Origin: Parasphingorhabdus litoris DSM 22379
GTDB taxonomy: Bacteria; Pseudomonadota; Alphaproteobacteria; Sphingomonadales; Sphingomonadaceae
Assembly (NCBI RefSeq): GCF_020906275.1
Contig: NZ_CP086727.1
Span: forward strand, 1,550,001-1,614,000
DNA: 64,000 bases
Reading direction: 5' to 3'
A model generated the notes under the pieces. That model searched no databases, was not told the origin of the DNA, and worked only from the letters and a program-made list of their open reading frames with translations. Positions 26,061 through 36,602 of this stretch are shown here, piece after piece (within the stretch, counting starts at the first letter, position 1; each line of letters begins with the position of its first letter). The translations under genes and the position numbers were made by a program.

Positions 26061-27884
26061 ATGTGCGGAATTATCGGAATTGTTGGCAAGGATGCGGTCT
26101 CTGATCGCCTCGTCGATGGTCTCAAGCGGATGGAATATCGCGGCTATGATAGTGCCGGCGTCTGCACGGTTCATGATGGCCAGCTGATCCGCCGCCGCGC
26201 CGAGGGCAAGCTCGTCAATCTCGTCGAGGTACTGAAAGAGGAAGATGCGCCGGGAATGATCGGCATTGCCCATACCCGCTGGGCCACCCATGGTGCACCG
26301 ACGACGAGCAATGCCCATCCGCATGCGACCAGCGAGGTGGCGCTGGTTCACAATGGCATTATCGAGAATTTCAAGCCGCTGCGCGAAGAATTGTCGGCGC
26401 GGGGTCGCAGCTTTGAAAGCGAAACTGATACTGAAGTCGTGGCGCATCTCGTCAGTGAGCAGGTCGAGGCCGGCAAATCTCCGCAGGAGGCGGTGCAGAC
26501 GGTATTGCCGCAGCTGCGCGGTGCCTTTGCGCTGGCCATTGCATTCAAGTCCAATCCTGATCTGCTGATCGGCGCGCGGCTCGGATCGCCTTTGGTGGTC
26601 GGTTATGGCGAAGGTGAAACCTATCTCGGGTCAGATGCGCTGGCTTTGGCCCCGCTGACGCAGAAAATCGCTTATCTGGAAGAAGGCGACTGGGTTGTGA
26701 TTGACCGCGACGGCGCGCAGATTTTCGACAGCGCCAACAATCCGGTTGAACGCGAAGTGACAACCTCTGGTGTGTCGGCGGCAACCATCGAGAAGGGGCA
26801 ATATCGCCACTATATGCAGAAAGAGATTTTCGAGCAGCCGACGGTGGTGGCGCAGACCCTGCAAAGCTACATCCGGCCACTCGAGCAGCAAGTCGCACTG
26901 CCGCAGATGGATTTTGATCTCAAGGATATCAAGCGGATCACCATCGTCGCTTGCGGCACCAGCTATTATGCCGGGATGGTGGCTAAATATTGGTTCGAAA
27001 CCTTTGCGCGGGTGCCGGTGGATCTGGATGTGGCATCAGAATTTCGTTACCGCGATCCTGTGCTCGAGCCGGGTGGTCTAGCGCTGTTTATCTCGCAGTC
27101 GGGTGAGACGGCGGATACGCTTGCCGCTTTGCGCCATAGCAAGGAGCAGGGCCAGAAGATCGCAGTGGTGGTCAATGTTCCGACCAGTTCCATGGCACGC
27201 GAGGCAGATCTGCTGCTGCCAACCCATGCTGGCCCGGAAATCGGTGTGGCGTCGACCAAGGCGTTTTCCTGCCAATTGGCCGTGCTGGCTGCGCTTGCTG
27301 CGCATCTCGCTGTGGTGAAGGGCAAAATGTCCCGTGACGAAGAGCATGAAGTCGTCGAGCATCTGACCGAAGCACCAGCTGCACTGAACGCAGCGCTGGC
27401 CCATGATGAAGACATATCCGATATGGCCCATCTTATCGCGCCGGCACGAGACGTGCTCTATCTGGGGCGCGGCCCGGATTATCCGCTGGCCTTGGAGGGG
27501 GCGCTGAAGCTCAAGGAAATAAGCTATATCCATGCCGAAGGCTATGCATCAGGTGAAATGAAACATGGCCCCATTGCGCTGATTGATGAAGCCGTGCCGG
27601 TCATCGTGCTGGCGCCATCCGGGCCACTTTTTGAAAAAACGGTCAGCAATATGCAGGAAGTGATGGCGCGTGGCGGCAAGGTGGTGCTGATTTCCGATGC
27701 AGCCGGTTTGGCTGAAGCGGGCGAGGGGTGTATGGCGACCATTGAAATGCCGAAGGTTCATCCGCTTATCGCCCCGCTGGTTTATGCCGTACCCGTGCAG
27801 TTACTTGCCTATCACGTGGCAGTGGCAAAGGGTACAGATGTTGATCAACCTCGCAATCTTGCGAAATCGGTAACTGTGGAGTAA
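26061..27884 (+). CDS. glmS: Glutamine-fructose-6-phosphate aminotransferase
   Basis: A 607-residue enzyme that makes glucosamine-6-phosphate from fructose-6-phosphate and glutamine, the first step to UDP-GlcNAc. Cys2 (MCGIIGIVG) is the glutaminase nucleophile after Met removal. THGAPTTSNAHPH belongs to the N-terminal amidotransferase domain. Two SIS isomerase domains follow (ACGTSYYAGMVAKYW; FISQSGETADTLAAL; EGYASGEMKHGPIAL), ending in PRNLAKSVTVE. The normal length leaves no doubt. The OsmC-like gene starts 3 bases after the stop. Confidence 0.98.
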   Translation: MCGIIGIVGKDAVSDRLVDGLKRMEYRGYDSAGVCTVHDGQLIRRRAEGKLVNLVEVLKEEDAPGMIGIAHTRWATHGAPTTSNAHPHATSEVALVHNGIIENFKPLREELSARGRSFESETDTEVVAHLVSEQVEAGKSPQEAVQTVLPQLRGAFALAIAFKSNPDLLIGARLGSPLVVGYGEGETYLGSDALALAPLTQKIAYLEEGDWVVIDRDGAQIFDSANNPVEREVTTSGVSAATIEKGQYRHYMQKEIFEQPTVVAQTLQSYIRPLEQQVALPQMDFDLKDIKRITIVACGTSYYAGMVAKYWFETFARVPVDLDVASEFRYRDPVLEPGGLALFISQSGETADTLAALRHSKEQGQKIAVVVNVPTSSMAREADLLLPTHAGPEIGVASTKAFSCQLAVLAALAAHLAVVKGKMSRDEEHEVVEHLTEAPAALNAALAHDEDISDMAHLIAPARDVLYLGRGPDYPLALEGALKLKEISYIHAEGYASGEMKHGPIALIDEAVPVIVLAPSGPLFEKTVSNMQEVMARGGKVVLISDAAGLAEAGEGCMATIEMPKVHPLIAPLVYAVPVQLLAYHVAVAKGTDVDQPRNLAKSVTVE

Positions 27885-27887
27885 AAA

Positions 27888-28328
27888 ATGGCGACCAATC
27901 CATCCCTTGTTTCCGTCGAAACGGCGAGCGGTAAGTTTCAGCAAACGGTCCGTGTGGGCAAACATGTTTTTCCTGCGGACGAGCCCGTTTCCTTTGGTGG
28001 AGAGGATAGCGGACCATCCCCCTATGACCTGCTGCTCGCTGCCTTGGGGACCTGCACCTCCATGACGATGAAAATGTATGCTGACCGGAAAGGCATTCCG
28101 CTCGAAGGCGTACATATTGAACTGGAGCACAGTCGTGAACATGTCGAAGACTGCAGTACCTGTAGCAATGATGACAACCGGATCGATGTGATTGACCGTG
28201 CCATAACCATTACAGGGAATTTATCGGACGAGCAGCGCCAGAAGTTGCTAGAAATTGCCGATAAATGCCCAGTTCACCGGACGTTGGAAAACCGGATTGA
28301 TATTCACTCCACCGAGGTACGGCCATGA
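27888..28328 (+). CDS. OsmC/Ohr-family peroxidase-like protein
   Basis: A 146-residue OsmC-fold protein. The two conserved cysteines are in [18 protein letters not shown] (about residue 56) and [13 protein letters not shown] (about 126), the pair that reduces organic peroxides in OsmC/Ohr. An additional CSTCSNDD segment with two cysteines sits between, which is less usual. It could protect against organic hydroperoxides. It lies directly after glmS and overlaps the start of a GFA-family gene (ATGA), so the three genes probably share a transcript. Confidence 0.87.
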   Translation: MATNPSLVSVETASGKFQQTVRVGKHVFPADEPVSFGGEDSGPSPYDLLLAALGTCTSMTMKMYADRKGIPLEGVHIELEHSREHVEDCSTCSNDDNRIDVIDRAITITGNLSDEQRQKLLEIADKCPVHRTLENRIDIHSTEVRP

Positions 28329-28693
28329 TCGAAGTCGAGGGTGGATGTCATTGCGGTGCGGTTCGCTTCACTGCTCTGGCGGATCCGGAGCCGGAGATGC
28401 TGGATTGCAATTGCTCGATATGCGCGCGCACTGGTTACCTGCACCTGTTCATTCCGCATGATCGATTCAATTTGCTGAAGGGCAAGGACGATCTGGCCAG
28501 CTATAAATTTGGCAGCGGTCAGGCCGATCACTTATTCTGCAGCCATTGCGGGGTTAAGAGCTTCTATCAGCCACGTTCCCACCCTGAAAGCTATAGCGTC
28601 AATTATAACTGCCTGAATGTGGGGCATGAATTGGAACCGAACATCACGAAATTTGACGGACAGAATTGGGAAGCTTCAAAAGCCAAGCTTTGA
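28325..28693 (+). CDS. GFA-family zinc protein
   Basis: A 122-residue single-domain GFA/CENP-V-family protein. Zinc-site cysteines lie in [10 protein letters not shown] (residues 7-16), [11 protein letters not shown] (about 33-43) and [12 protein letters not shown] (about 72-83). The function of small members is generally unproven; glutathione-linked or formaldehyde-related chemistry is only a family hint. Translationally coupled to the OsmC-like gene by a 4-base overlap, which suggests joint action in thiol or aldehyde/peroxide defence. It differs clearly in sequence from the GFA protein at 2490-2891. Confidence 0.85.
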   Translation: MIEVEGGCHCGAVRFTALADPEPEMLDCNCSICARTGYLHLFIPHDRFNLLKGKDDLASYKFGSGQADHLFCSHCGVKSFYQPRSHPESYSVNYNCLNVGHELEPNITKFDGQNWEASKAKL

Positions 28694-28700
28694 TAGCAAA

Positions 28701-28737
28701 ACGGCCCGCTGGTTTCCCAGCGAGCCGTCTTTTTTTC
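28701..28737. terminator. Bidirectional terminator between the GFA gene and katG
   Basis: ACGGC-C-CGCTGG (28701-28712) pairs with CCAGCG-A-GCCGT (28717-28728) with one internal mismatch, followed by a T-rich tract. The A-rich bases before it give a weaker T-run for the leftward katG transcript. Confidence 0.88.
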
Positions 28738-28754
28738 TTAGATTCTAGATCTGC

Positions 28755-30953
<2,199 letters not shown>

Positions 30954-31033
30954 TTAAGTCTCTCCTTTTGGTTTGTGGGGTCATGCATAACTGCAACTGA
31001 TGACTGTTATAATACAGAATCGGCAGCCAGCTA

Positions 31034-31059
31034 AATCAATTAAAACATTCTGTTTGATT
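31034..31059 (-). promoter_or_regulatory. Candidate OxyR/LysR-type operator upstream of katG
   Basis: AATCAA (31034-31039) and TTGATT (31054-31059) form an inverted repeat with a 14-base spacer in the katG promoter region, a LysR-type geometry. On the katG strand the TTGATT of the promoter-proximal arm could also act as a -35, with TATTAT 19 bases downstream. The E. coli OxyR consensus is not clearly matched. Confidence 0.3.
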
Positions 31060-31115
31060 GCCTGAATCGATTAAACGGAAGTCGCTTGAATAGCTGTCCT
31101 GTCATTCTGCAATGA

Positions 31116-31144
31116 TTGACCGTTATCGAGTTCATGCATATAAG
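31116..31144 (+). promoter_or_regulatory. Predicted sigma-70-type promoter of argD
   Basis: TTGACC (31116-31121), a 17-base spacer and TATAAG (31139-31144) give a near-consensus promoter. Transcription would start near 31151, about 60 bases before the argD ATG. Confidence 0.7.
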
Positions 31145-31161
31145 CACCACTGCTTGAAAGA

Positions 31162-31190
31162 GGCGGCCAATCGGGTCGCCTTTTCTGTTT
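31162..31190 (+). terminator. Terminator-like hairpin in the argD leader
   Basis: GGCGGCC (31162-31168) pairs with GGTCGCC (31174-31180), including one G-U pair, around a five-base loop. TTTTCTGTTTT follows directly. It begins only about 11 bases after the predicted transcription start and lies before the argD ribosome binding site (AAGGA), so it may attenuate argD or end a very short RNA. Confidence 0.5.
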
Positions 31191-31211
31191 TATCATAAAA
31201 GGATTCTAGTC

Positions 31212-32396
31212 ATGACTATTACACCGCTTATGCCCGTTTATCCCCGGTGTGGTTTTCGTCCTGTCCGAGGTGAGGGCGCTTGGCTGATTTCCGAAGATGG
31301 CAGTCGTGCACTTGATTTTGCCACTGGTATTGCTGTGAACCTTTTGGGGCACGGTCATCCGCATCTGACAAAAGCGATACAGGAACAAGCAGCGACACTG
31401 ATGCATGTGTCCAATCTCTATGGCAGCCCTCAAGGTGAAAAACTGGCCCAAAGATTGGTCGATACAACTTTTGCCGATACAGTGTTCTTTACCAATAGCG
31501 GGGCAGAGGCTGTGGAATGTGCAATCAAAACTGCTCGGGTATATCACCAATCGCAAGATAGTGATCGGTTTGAGATCATTACCTTCAAAAATGCTTTTCA
31601 CGGGCGGACAATGGCGACCATCTCTGCATCGAATCAAGAGAAGATGCATCATGGTTTTTCTCCCCTTCTTGCCGGCTTCAAATATGTGGACTTTGATGAT
31701 CTGGAAGGAGCCGAAGCGGCTATAGGCCCGAAGACAGCAGCTTTCCTGGTAGAACCGATCCAGGGCGAAGGCGGTATCCGCCCCGCTTCTGAAGCGTTCA
31801 TGAAAGGCCTTCGCGCTTTGGCGGACAAGCACGGCATATTGTTGATTCTCGATGAAGTGCAGTGCGGGGTTGCCAGGACAGGGGCGCTATACGCCCATGA
31901 GCTTTACGATATTAGGCCCGACATCATGGCCAGCGCCAAAGGTATCGGCGGCGGTTTTCCTTTCGGTGCCTGTCTTGCAACGGAAGAGGCTACTCGCGGG
32001 ATGGTCCCTGGCACCCATGGTTCGACTTATGGCGGGAACCCGCTGGCGATGGCCGCAGGTAATGCGGTCTGGGACGTTGTCGCGAATGATGAGTTTCTCG
32101 AGCATGTGAGAGACATTGGCGGAAAGCTCCGCGCGTCAATCGAACAGTTTATCGGAAATTATCCAGCACTATTCACGGGCGTAAGGGGGCATGGCCTGAT
32201 GCTCGGAATTACCATGACCCAAGAAACTCGTTCTTTTGTTGCGCATCTGCGCGATAATCATGGTTTGCTTACCGTGGCAGCAGGAGACAACACGTTGCGA
32301 ATTCTCCCCCCACTCAATATTGATGAAAGCCATATCGCGACATTCATCGAGAAACTATCTGCTGGTGCAGCGGATTATCAGGTGCCGGAATCATGA
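31212..32396 (+). CDS. argD: Acetylornithine/succinyldiaminopimelate aminotransferase
   Basis: A 394-residue PLP-dependent class-III aminotransferase for the fourth step of arginine synthesis. [17 protein letters not shown] binds PLP phosphate, [13 protein letters not shown] holds the PLP-pyridine aspartate, and the Schiff-base lysine is in [20 protein letters not shown] precedes the ATG at a suitable distance. Its stop overlaps the argF ATG (ATGA). It may also serve lysine/diaminopimelate synthesis, as many ArgD enzymes do. Confidence 0.95.
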   Translation: MTITPLMPVYPRCGFRPVRGEGAWLISEDGSRALDFATGIAVNLLGHGHPHLTKAIQEQAATLMHVSNLYGSPQGEKLAQRLVDTTFADTVFFTNSGAEAVECAIKTARVYHQSQDSDRFEIITFKNAFHGRTMATISASNQEKMHHGFSPLLAGFKYVDFDDLEGAEAAIGPKTAAFLVEPIQGEGGIRPASEAFMKGLRALADKHGILLILDEVQCGVARTGALYAHELYDIRPDIMASAKGIGGGFPFGACLATEEATRGMVPGTHGSTYGGNPLAMAAGNAVWDVVANDEFLEHVRDIGGKLRASIEQFIGNYPALFTGVRGHGLMLGITMTQETRSFVAHLRDNHGLLTVAAGDNTLRILPPLNIDESHIATFIEKLSAGAADYQVPES

Positions 32397-33319
32397 CACG
32401 GCATTTCCTTAATTTGAGCGACGCCGGTGGCGATTCCATCGCCGCGATGATCAATGACGCGATTGACCGTAAGGATGCACGCAAAAGCTGGCCGAAAGGT
32501 AAAGCAGATGCAGACGCACCACTTGCCGATCATGTCTTGGCTATGATCTTCGAAAAAAGCAGCACCAGAACCCGCGTGTCATTCGATATCGCGATCCGGC
32601 AATTGGGCGGAACCAGCATCGTGATGGACAGCGGCTCCATGCAACTCGGACGCGGTGAGACTGTGGCTGACACCGCCAAGGTGCTGTCACGCATGTGTGA
32701 TGCCATCATGATCCGCACCGATGATCATGCCAAGATTGAAGAACTGGCGGCCAATGCCAGCGTGCCGGTAATCAATGGCCTGACCGATCTTTCGCATCCA
32801 TGTCAGATTGTTGCCGATCTGTTGACATTGATTGAGCACGACAAGGCTCTTCCTGGATTGGAACTCGCTTGGCTGGGTGATGGCAACAATGTCCTCAATA
32901 GCATTGTCGAAGCGGCGGGCTTGATGAAGTTCAATGTGCGGATCGGTTGCCCGGAAGGTTATGATCCGGACACCAGTTTTATAACAGCGGCGAAAGCGGC
33001 AGGCGCAAATGTCACCTTATATCGTGATGCGCTGGAAGCAGCCGCTGGCGCTGACGTAATTGTCGCAGACACGTGGGTGTCGATGGGTCAGGCACATGCC
33101 GATGCGAAGATGGAAGCGATGATGCCGTTTCAAGTTAATGATGTGATCATGGACCAAGCCAAATCAGACGCTGTTTTCTTGCATTGTCTTCCTGCTCATC
33201 GCGGCGAAGAAGTAATGCCTTCGGTGATTGATGGTCCTCAGTCGCTGGTTTGGGATGAAGCAGAAAATCGTATTCACGCGCAGAAATCTGTCTTGCGTTG
33301 GGCCTTTGGTCAAATTTGA
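32393..33319 (+). CDS. argF: Ornithine carbamoyltransferase
   Basis: A 308-residue enzyme that makes citrulline from ornithine and carbamoyl phosphate. The carbamoyl-phosphate loop is [13 protein letters not shown] (S-T-R-T-R), followed by [11 protein letters not shown]. The ornithine-binding SMG loop is in DTWVSMGQ, and the C-terminal [11 protein letters not shown] is diagnostic. It is translationally coupled to argD and to hslO (TGATG). The linked argD-argF pair followed by hslO is a common alphaproteobacterial arrangement. Confidence 0.97.
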   Translation: MTRHFLNLSDAGGDSIAAMINDAIDRKDARKSWPKGKADADAPLADHVLAMIFEKSSTRTRVSFDIAIRQLGGTSIVMDSGSMQLGRGETVADTAKVLSRMCDAIMIRTDDHAKIEELAANASVPVINGLTDLSHPCQIVADLLTLIEHDKALPGLELAWLGDGNNVLNSIVEAAGLMKFNVRIGCPEGYDPDTSFITAAKAAGANVTLYRDALEAAAGADVIVADTWVSMGQAHADAKMEAMMPFQVNDVIMDQAKSDAVFLHCLPAHRGEEVMPSVIDGPQSLVWDEAENRIHAQKSVLRWAFGQI

Positions 33320-34233
33320 TGCCAGAAAGCCCTGTTTCTCCGACGATGATGGACAAAAATCTGTCTTTCTCAATCCCCGCAAAGCATTGCCGGGGAAGAG
33401 CGGTGCGGTTGGGGCCGCTACTGGACAACATCTTATCGGCCCATAATTATCCGGCACAGATTAAGTCATTGCTGGTTGAGGCTGTGTGCTTGACGTCGCT
33501 TTTAGGGGCTCTTTTAAAGGAGGAAGATGCACAGCTGACTTTGCAGGCGCAGACAGAAAACGGAGTCGTGAGCTTGCTCGCTTGCGACTACAAAGATGGC
33601 GACGTACGCGGCTATGTTCAGTTTGACACAGAGCGCTTTATAAATCAGGCGCTCGACCCGAGTCTGATGGCTTTGTTCGGTAAGGGCTATTTGGCGATAA
33701 CTTTTGATCATCCGGAACCGCGTGGACGTTCTCAAGGGATCGTACCGCTTGAAGGCTCCAGCCTATCGGACGCGGTGCAAAATTACTTTATGCAATCTGA
33801 GCAAATACCGACAGTAATTCGCGTGGCGATGACAACGGATGGTGATCGAACTATAGCAGGCGGTCTGTTGGTACAACATCTCCCAGACGGTGAGGATGGC
33901 AAAGAACGGCTGCATGTCCGCATGAATCACCCTGAATGGGAGCATGTTGAAGTAATGAGCAGCAGTGTTCAGGCAGAAGAGTTGATTGACGCCACATTGC
34001 CGTTGGAAGATTTACTCTGGCGTTTGTTCAGCGAGAGCGACGAAGTGAGGGTTTTGAGCGGTAAACCGCTCGTTAAGGGTTGCCGTTGTAATGAAGATCA
34101 TATCCGGGACGTGATAGCGCGATTTCCGAAACAAGATAAGGAGGATATGGTCGACGAGGATGGAACAATCTCTATTGATTGTGCCTTTTGCAGCAAAAAA
34201 TTCACGATTTCGAGCGCTAGTCTAAATAATTGA
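33319..34233 (+). CDS. hslO: Hsp33, redox-regulated chaperone HslO
   Basis: A cytoplasmic holdase chaperone of about 304 residues activated by oxidation and heat. The C-terminal zinc redox switch is visible as CRC followed some 30 residues later by CAFC, giving the C-x-C and C-x-x-C pairs whose disulfides unfold the linker. The N-terminal core domain is typical. I start at the ATG at 33319, which overlaps the argF TGA (TGATG), rather than at 33298 inside argF. It belongs to the argD-argF-hslO transcript. Confidence 0.94.
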   Translation: MPESPVSPTMMDKNLSFSIPAKHCRGRAVRLGPLLDNILSAHNYPAQIKSLLVEAVCLTSLLGALLKEEDAQLTLQAQTENGVVSLLACDYKDGDVRGYVQFDTERFINQALDPSLMALFGKGYLAITFDHPEPRGRSQGIVPLEGSSLSDAVQNYFMQSEQIPTVIRVAMTTDGDRTIAGGLLVQHLPDGEDGKERLHVRMNHPEWEHVEVMSSSVQAEELIDATLPLEDLLWRLFSESDEVRVLSGKPLVKGCRCNEDHIRDVIARFPKQDKEDMVDEDGTISIDCAFCSKKFTISSASLNN

Positions 34234-34382
34234 GAATTTTGGACAATAGTTCAAATTTTGCTGAATATTGTCGGAAACATACAATCAATCGCCGCAATTG
34301 GGCACGATATTGGCCATAATCTTTCACTAGGTACAAAAACTAAGCGGATTCTCCGTTTATCATCGGCAAAAAGGATCAGGGA

Positions 34383-34790
34383 ATGAAAGGCATCACACTG
34401 ATAAAGGCTATCAGCACATCAGTTGCCGGATTATTGGCATTTTCTGTTTCAGCTCCTGCCCAAGCGCCTGAACTTGCACTTCTGGAGGGTTTGCAAAAGG
34501 GACAGTGGACTTTGAAGGCACGCGGTTCCACGAAACCCGGCAAAAAGGTCTGCCTGGGTGATCCCGGAATATTACTGCAAATTCAGCACAGTCAAACGAA
34601 CTGCTCGCGTTATGTTATCCAAGATACACCAAATAGTGTTCGGGTAAGCTATAAATGTGGCAGTTCCGATCACGGTGTGACGACTATCAAACGTGAATCC
34701 AGCAGTTTGGTGCAGATCCAGTCCCAGGGTATCGAGAACAATGCACCGTTTTCGTTCAGCGTCGAAGGCCGTCGCACTGGCTCTTGCTGA
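34383..34790 (+). CDS. Exported DUF3617-like protein
   Basis: A 135-residue protein with a signal peptide ending at SAPAQAPE. The mature part contains GLQKGQWTLKARG, two internal Cys-bearing segments (KVCLGDP, TNCSRYVIQD) and a final FSVEGRRTGSC, so four cysteines in all could make two disulfides. The layout resembles small sphingomonad DUF3617 periplasmic proteins, whose function is unknown. An AGGGA sequence precedes the ATG. No co-transcribed neighbour is evident; a candidate small RNA and then queC follow. Confidence 0.7.
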   Translation: MKGITLIKAISTSVAGLLAFSVSAPAQAPELALLEGLQKGQWTLKARGSTKPGKKVCLGDPGILLQIQHSQTNCSRYVIQDTPNSVRVSYKCGSSDHGVTTIKRESSSLVQIQSQGIENNAPFSFSVEGRRTGSC

Positions 34791-34864
34791 ATGTGAAGAA
34801 TCTTGGGTGATGTTTCGACACGCGAGCTTGGTTAACGAAATATTTACCATATCTCGGTTAGTGT

Positions 34865-34955
34865 AACAAAATCATGCCGAGGCATGATTTCCTCCCTTTT
34901 GGCTTGAACTAGAGCCTAACTGGGCCGCGCTTCAATGAAGTAGCGGCCCTATTTT
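34865..34955 (+). ncRNA. Candidate orphan small RNA with anti-Shine-Dalgarno loop
   Basis: Three stacked elements lie in a gap without ORFs. An 8-bp perfect hairpin ATCATGCC/GGCATGAT occupies 34871-34888. An unpaired pyrimidine stretch with CCTCCC (34891-34896) is complementary to a Shine-Dalgarno sequence, and a weaker GGCT/AGCC hairpin follows at 34901-34916. A strong Rho-independent terminator closes the unit: GGGCCGC (34922-34928)/GCGGCCC (34943-34949) with inner CTTC/GAAG and then TATTTTTATT. The shape recalls CCUCC-loop regulatory RNAs of alphaproteobacteria. No clear promoter was found, so the 5' end is a guess. The terminator might alternatively serve the upstream gene. Confidence 0.5.
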
Positions 34956-35020
34956 TATTCTTTTCACAATGCTTGCGACTAAACTTGATTGTCGCGGCGA
35001 ACAGGATTAGCGGGACGGGC

Positions 35021-35710
35021 ATGTCTCAAGAACAGAAAAAGGCCGTTGTTCTCCTCTCAGGTGGATTGGACTCCATGGTGTCAGCCGCAATCGCGCGTGA
35101 GCAGGGTTATGAGATTGTCGCTCTGACAGTCGATTATAACCAACGGCATAAGATCGAACTAGAATCTGCAGTCCAAATCGCCGCAAAGCTAAACGTAAGT
35201 GAGCATATTATTCTACCGCTCGATCTGAGCCGATTTGGTGGATCTGCTTTAACCGATGATATCGATGTTCCGAAATCAGGTGTCAGCGATGATATTCCGA
35301 TTACTTACGTACCGGCCCGCAATCTGATTTTTCTCTCACTGACGCTTGGTTTGGCCGAAGCACGAGACGCGCGTGATATTTTTATCGGCGTGAACGCGTT
35401 GGATTATTCTGGTTACCCCGATTGCCGCCCCGAATTTATTGAGGGGTTTGAGAGGCTTGCTGATCTTGCCACCAAGGCGGGGGATCAGGGCAGTGGTTTC
35501 ACCATTCAAACGCCGCTGCAATATATGACAAAGGCGGATATTGCCAAAGAAGCACGACGATTGGATATCGATCCAGCATTAAGTTGGTCCTGTTATGACC
35601 CAGCTGAAGGCAATTTACACTGCGGTTTGTGTGACAGCTGTCGGCTGCGTCAAAAGGGTTTTGAAGAGGCCGGAATAGCGGATCCAACCCGCTATGCGAT
35701 TACGCCATGA
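35021..35710 (+). CDS. queC: 7-cyano-7-deazaguanine (preQ0) synthase
   Basis: Converts 7-carboxy-7-deazaguanine to preQ0 with ATP and ammonia for queuosine synthesis. The PP-loop is LLSGGLDSMVSAAIA near the N-terminus, with YVPARNLIFLSL further in. The zinc cysteines lie in WSCYDPAEGNLHCGLCDSCR near the C-terminus. The frame is open from 34973, but I start at the ATG at 35021 (MSQEQKKAVV), giving the usual length of about 229 residues. It overlaps queE by four bases. Confidence 0.95.
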   Translation: MSQEQKKAVVLLSGGLDSMVSAAIAREQGYEIVALTVDYNQRHKIELESAVQIAAKLNVSEHIILPLDLSRFGGSALTDDIDVPKSGVSDDIPITYVPARNLIFLSLTLGLAEARDARDIFIGVNALDYSGYPDCRPEFIEGFERLADLATKAGDQGSGFTIQTPLQYMTKADIAKEARRLDIDPALSWSCYDPAEGNLHCGLCDSCRLRQKGFEEAGIADPTRYAITP

Positions 35711-36351
35711 GCTATGCAGTGAAGGAAATGTTCCTGACCTTACAGGGTGAAGGGGTACAGGCAGGGCGTCGAGCGGTGTTTGCGCGTTTTACCGGATGTA
35801 ACTTATGGTCTGGTCTCGAAAAAGACCGGGCAACCGCCGTTTGTCAATTTTGCGACACAGATTTTGTCGGAATGGACGGTGAGGGTGGTGGGCGTTTTCA
35901 AGATGCGAAAGCTTTTGCCGAAGCGGTTATCGCGCAATGGGGCAGGGGCGAAGACAGTCGTTTCGTAGTGCTTACTGGCGGCGAGCCGATGTTACAGGTT
36001 GATGATGCCTTGATCGATGCGCTGCATAACGCTGGTTTTGAAATCGCGATTGAATCCAACGGCACATTGGCTGTTCCGCGGTCTATAGATTGGATTTGTA
36101 TCAGCCCCAAAGCTGGAAGCGAAACGGTACAGCGCTCCGGTGATGAATTGAAACTGGTTTGGCCTCAGCGCAATAGTGACTGGAAAACCATGCAGGATTG
36201 GGATTTCAGGAACCACCTGTTGCAACCTATGGATGCTCGAGGGGATCAGGCTGCTAGTGATGCTAACTTAGCTGCCGCCATTGCCTTTGTTCAGGCCAAT
36301 CCCAAATGGCGTCTTTCGCTGCAAACCCATAAAATACTGGGCTTAGCTTAA
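35707..36351 (+). CDS. queE: 7-carboxy-7-deazaguanine synthase QueE (radical SAM)
   Basis: A 214-residue radical SAM enzyme that contracts carboxytetrahydropterin to 7-carboxy-7-deazaguanine. The cluster cysteines are spaced CX14CX2C (first Cys in TGCNLWSG, last two in CQFCDTDF), a known variant of the CX3CX2C motif in QueE. LTGGEPMLQ is the SAM-binding GGE motif. The ATG overlaps the queC stop, so both queuosine genes are coupled. queD and queF are not seen in the window. Confidence 0.95.
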   Translation: MSYAVKEMFLTLQGEGVQAGRRAVFARFTGCNLWSGLEKDRATAVCQFCDTDFVGMDGEGGGRFQDAKAFAEAVIAQWGRGEDSRFVVLTGGEPMLQVDDALIDALHNAGFEIAIESNGTLAVPRSIDWICISPKAGSETVQRSGDELKLVWPQRNSDWKTMQDWDFRNHLLQPMDARGDQAASDANLAAAIAFVQANPKWRLSLQTHKILGLA

Positions 36352-36353
36352 AC

Positions 36354-36602
36354 CTATTCGTCAGAGTCCTCTGATTCTTCTTGATCCCCGTCTTCAGAGC
36401 CTTCGTCTTCTGCAGACTCATCTCCGGTTTTTTCTTCATCCAGATCCACCATATCGTCGCTGATGGTTCCATCGAGAACATCAACTTCATCCATGCGAGT
36501 TTCTGTTACGGTTTCCGCTTCCGGTACCTCCGGATCATCAGAGCATGCAGCGAGGGATAGGATAGCGACGGTTACCGAAGCGGATTTGATCAAAATTTTC
36601 AT
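36354..36602 (-). CDS. Small acidic lipoprotein
   Basis: An 82-residue predicted lipoprotein. The signal peptide ends in lipobox LAAC (Cys20). The mature 60 residues are almost entirely Asp/Glu/Ser with few other side chains (runs such as [12 protein letters not shown]), so they should be unstructured, strongly negative and able to bind cations. No family is known to me. Its ATG overlaps the lipB stop by four bases, so it is translated from the lipB mRNA. It converges with queE, two bases away. Confidence 0.75.
   Translation of the reverse strand: MKILIKSASVTVAILSLAACSDDPEVPEAETVTETRMDEVDVLDGTISDDMVDLDEEKTGDESAEDEGSEDGDQEESEDSDE

Noticed and set aside
34791..35020. preQ1 riboswitch upstream of queC
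   Set aside because: No preQ1-type pseudoknot pattern was recognised; the hairpins end in a terminator well before queC and look like an independent RNA.
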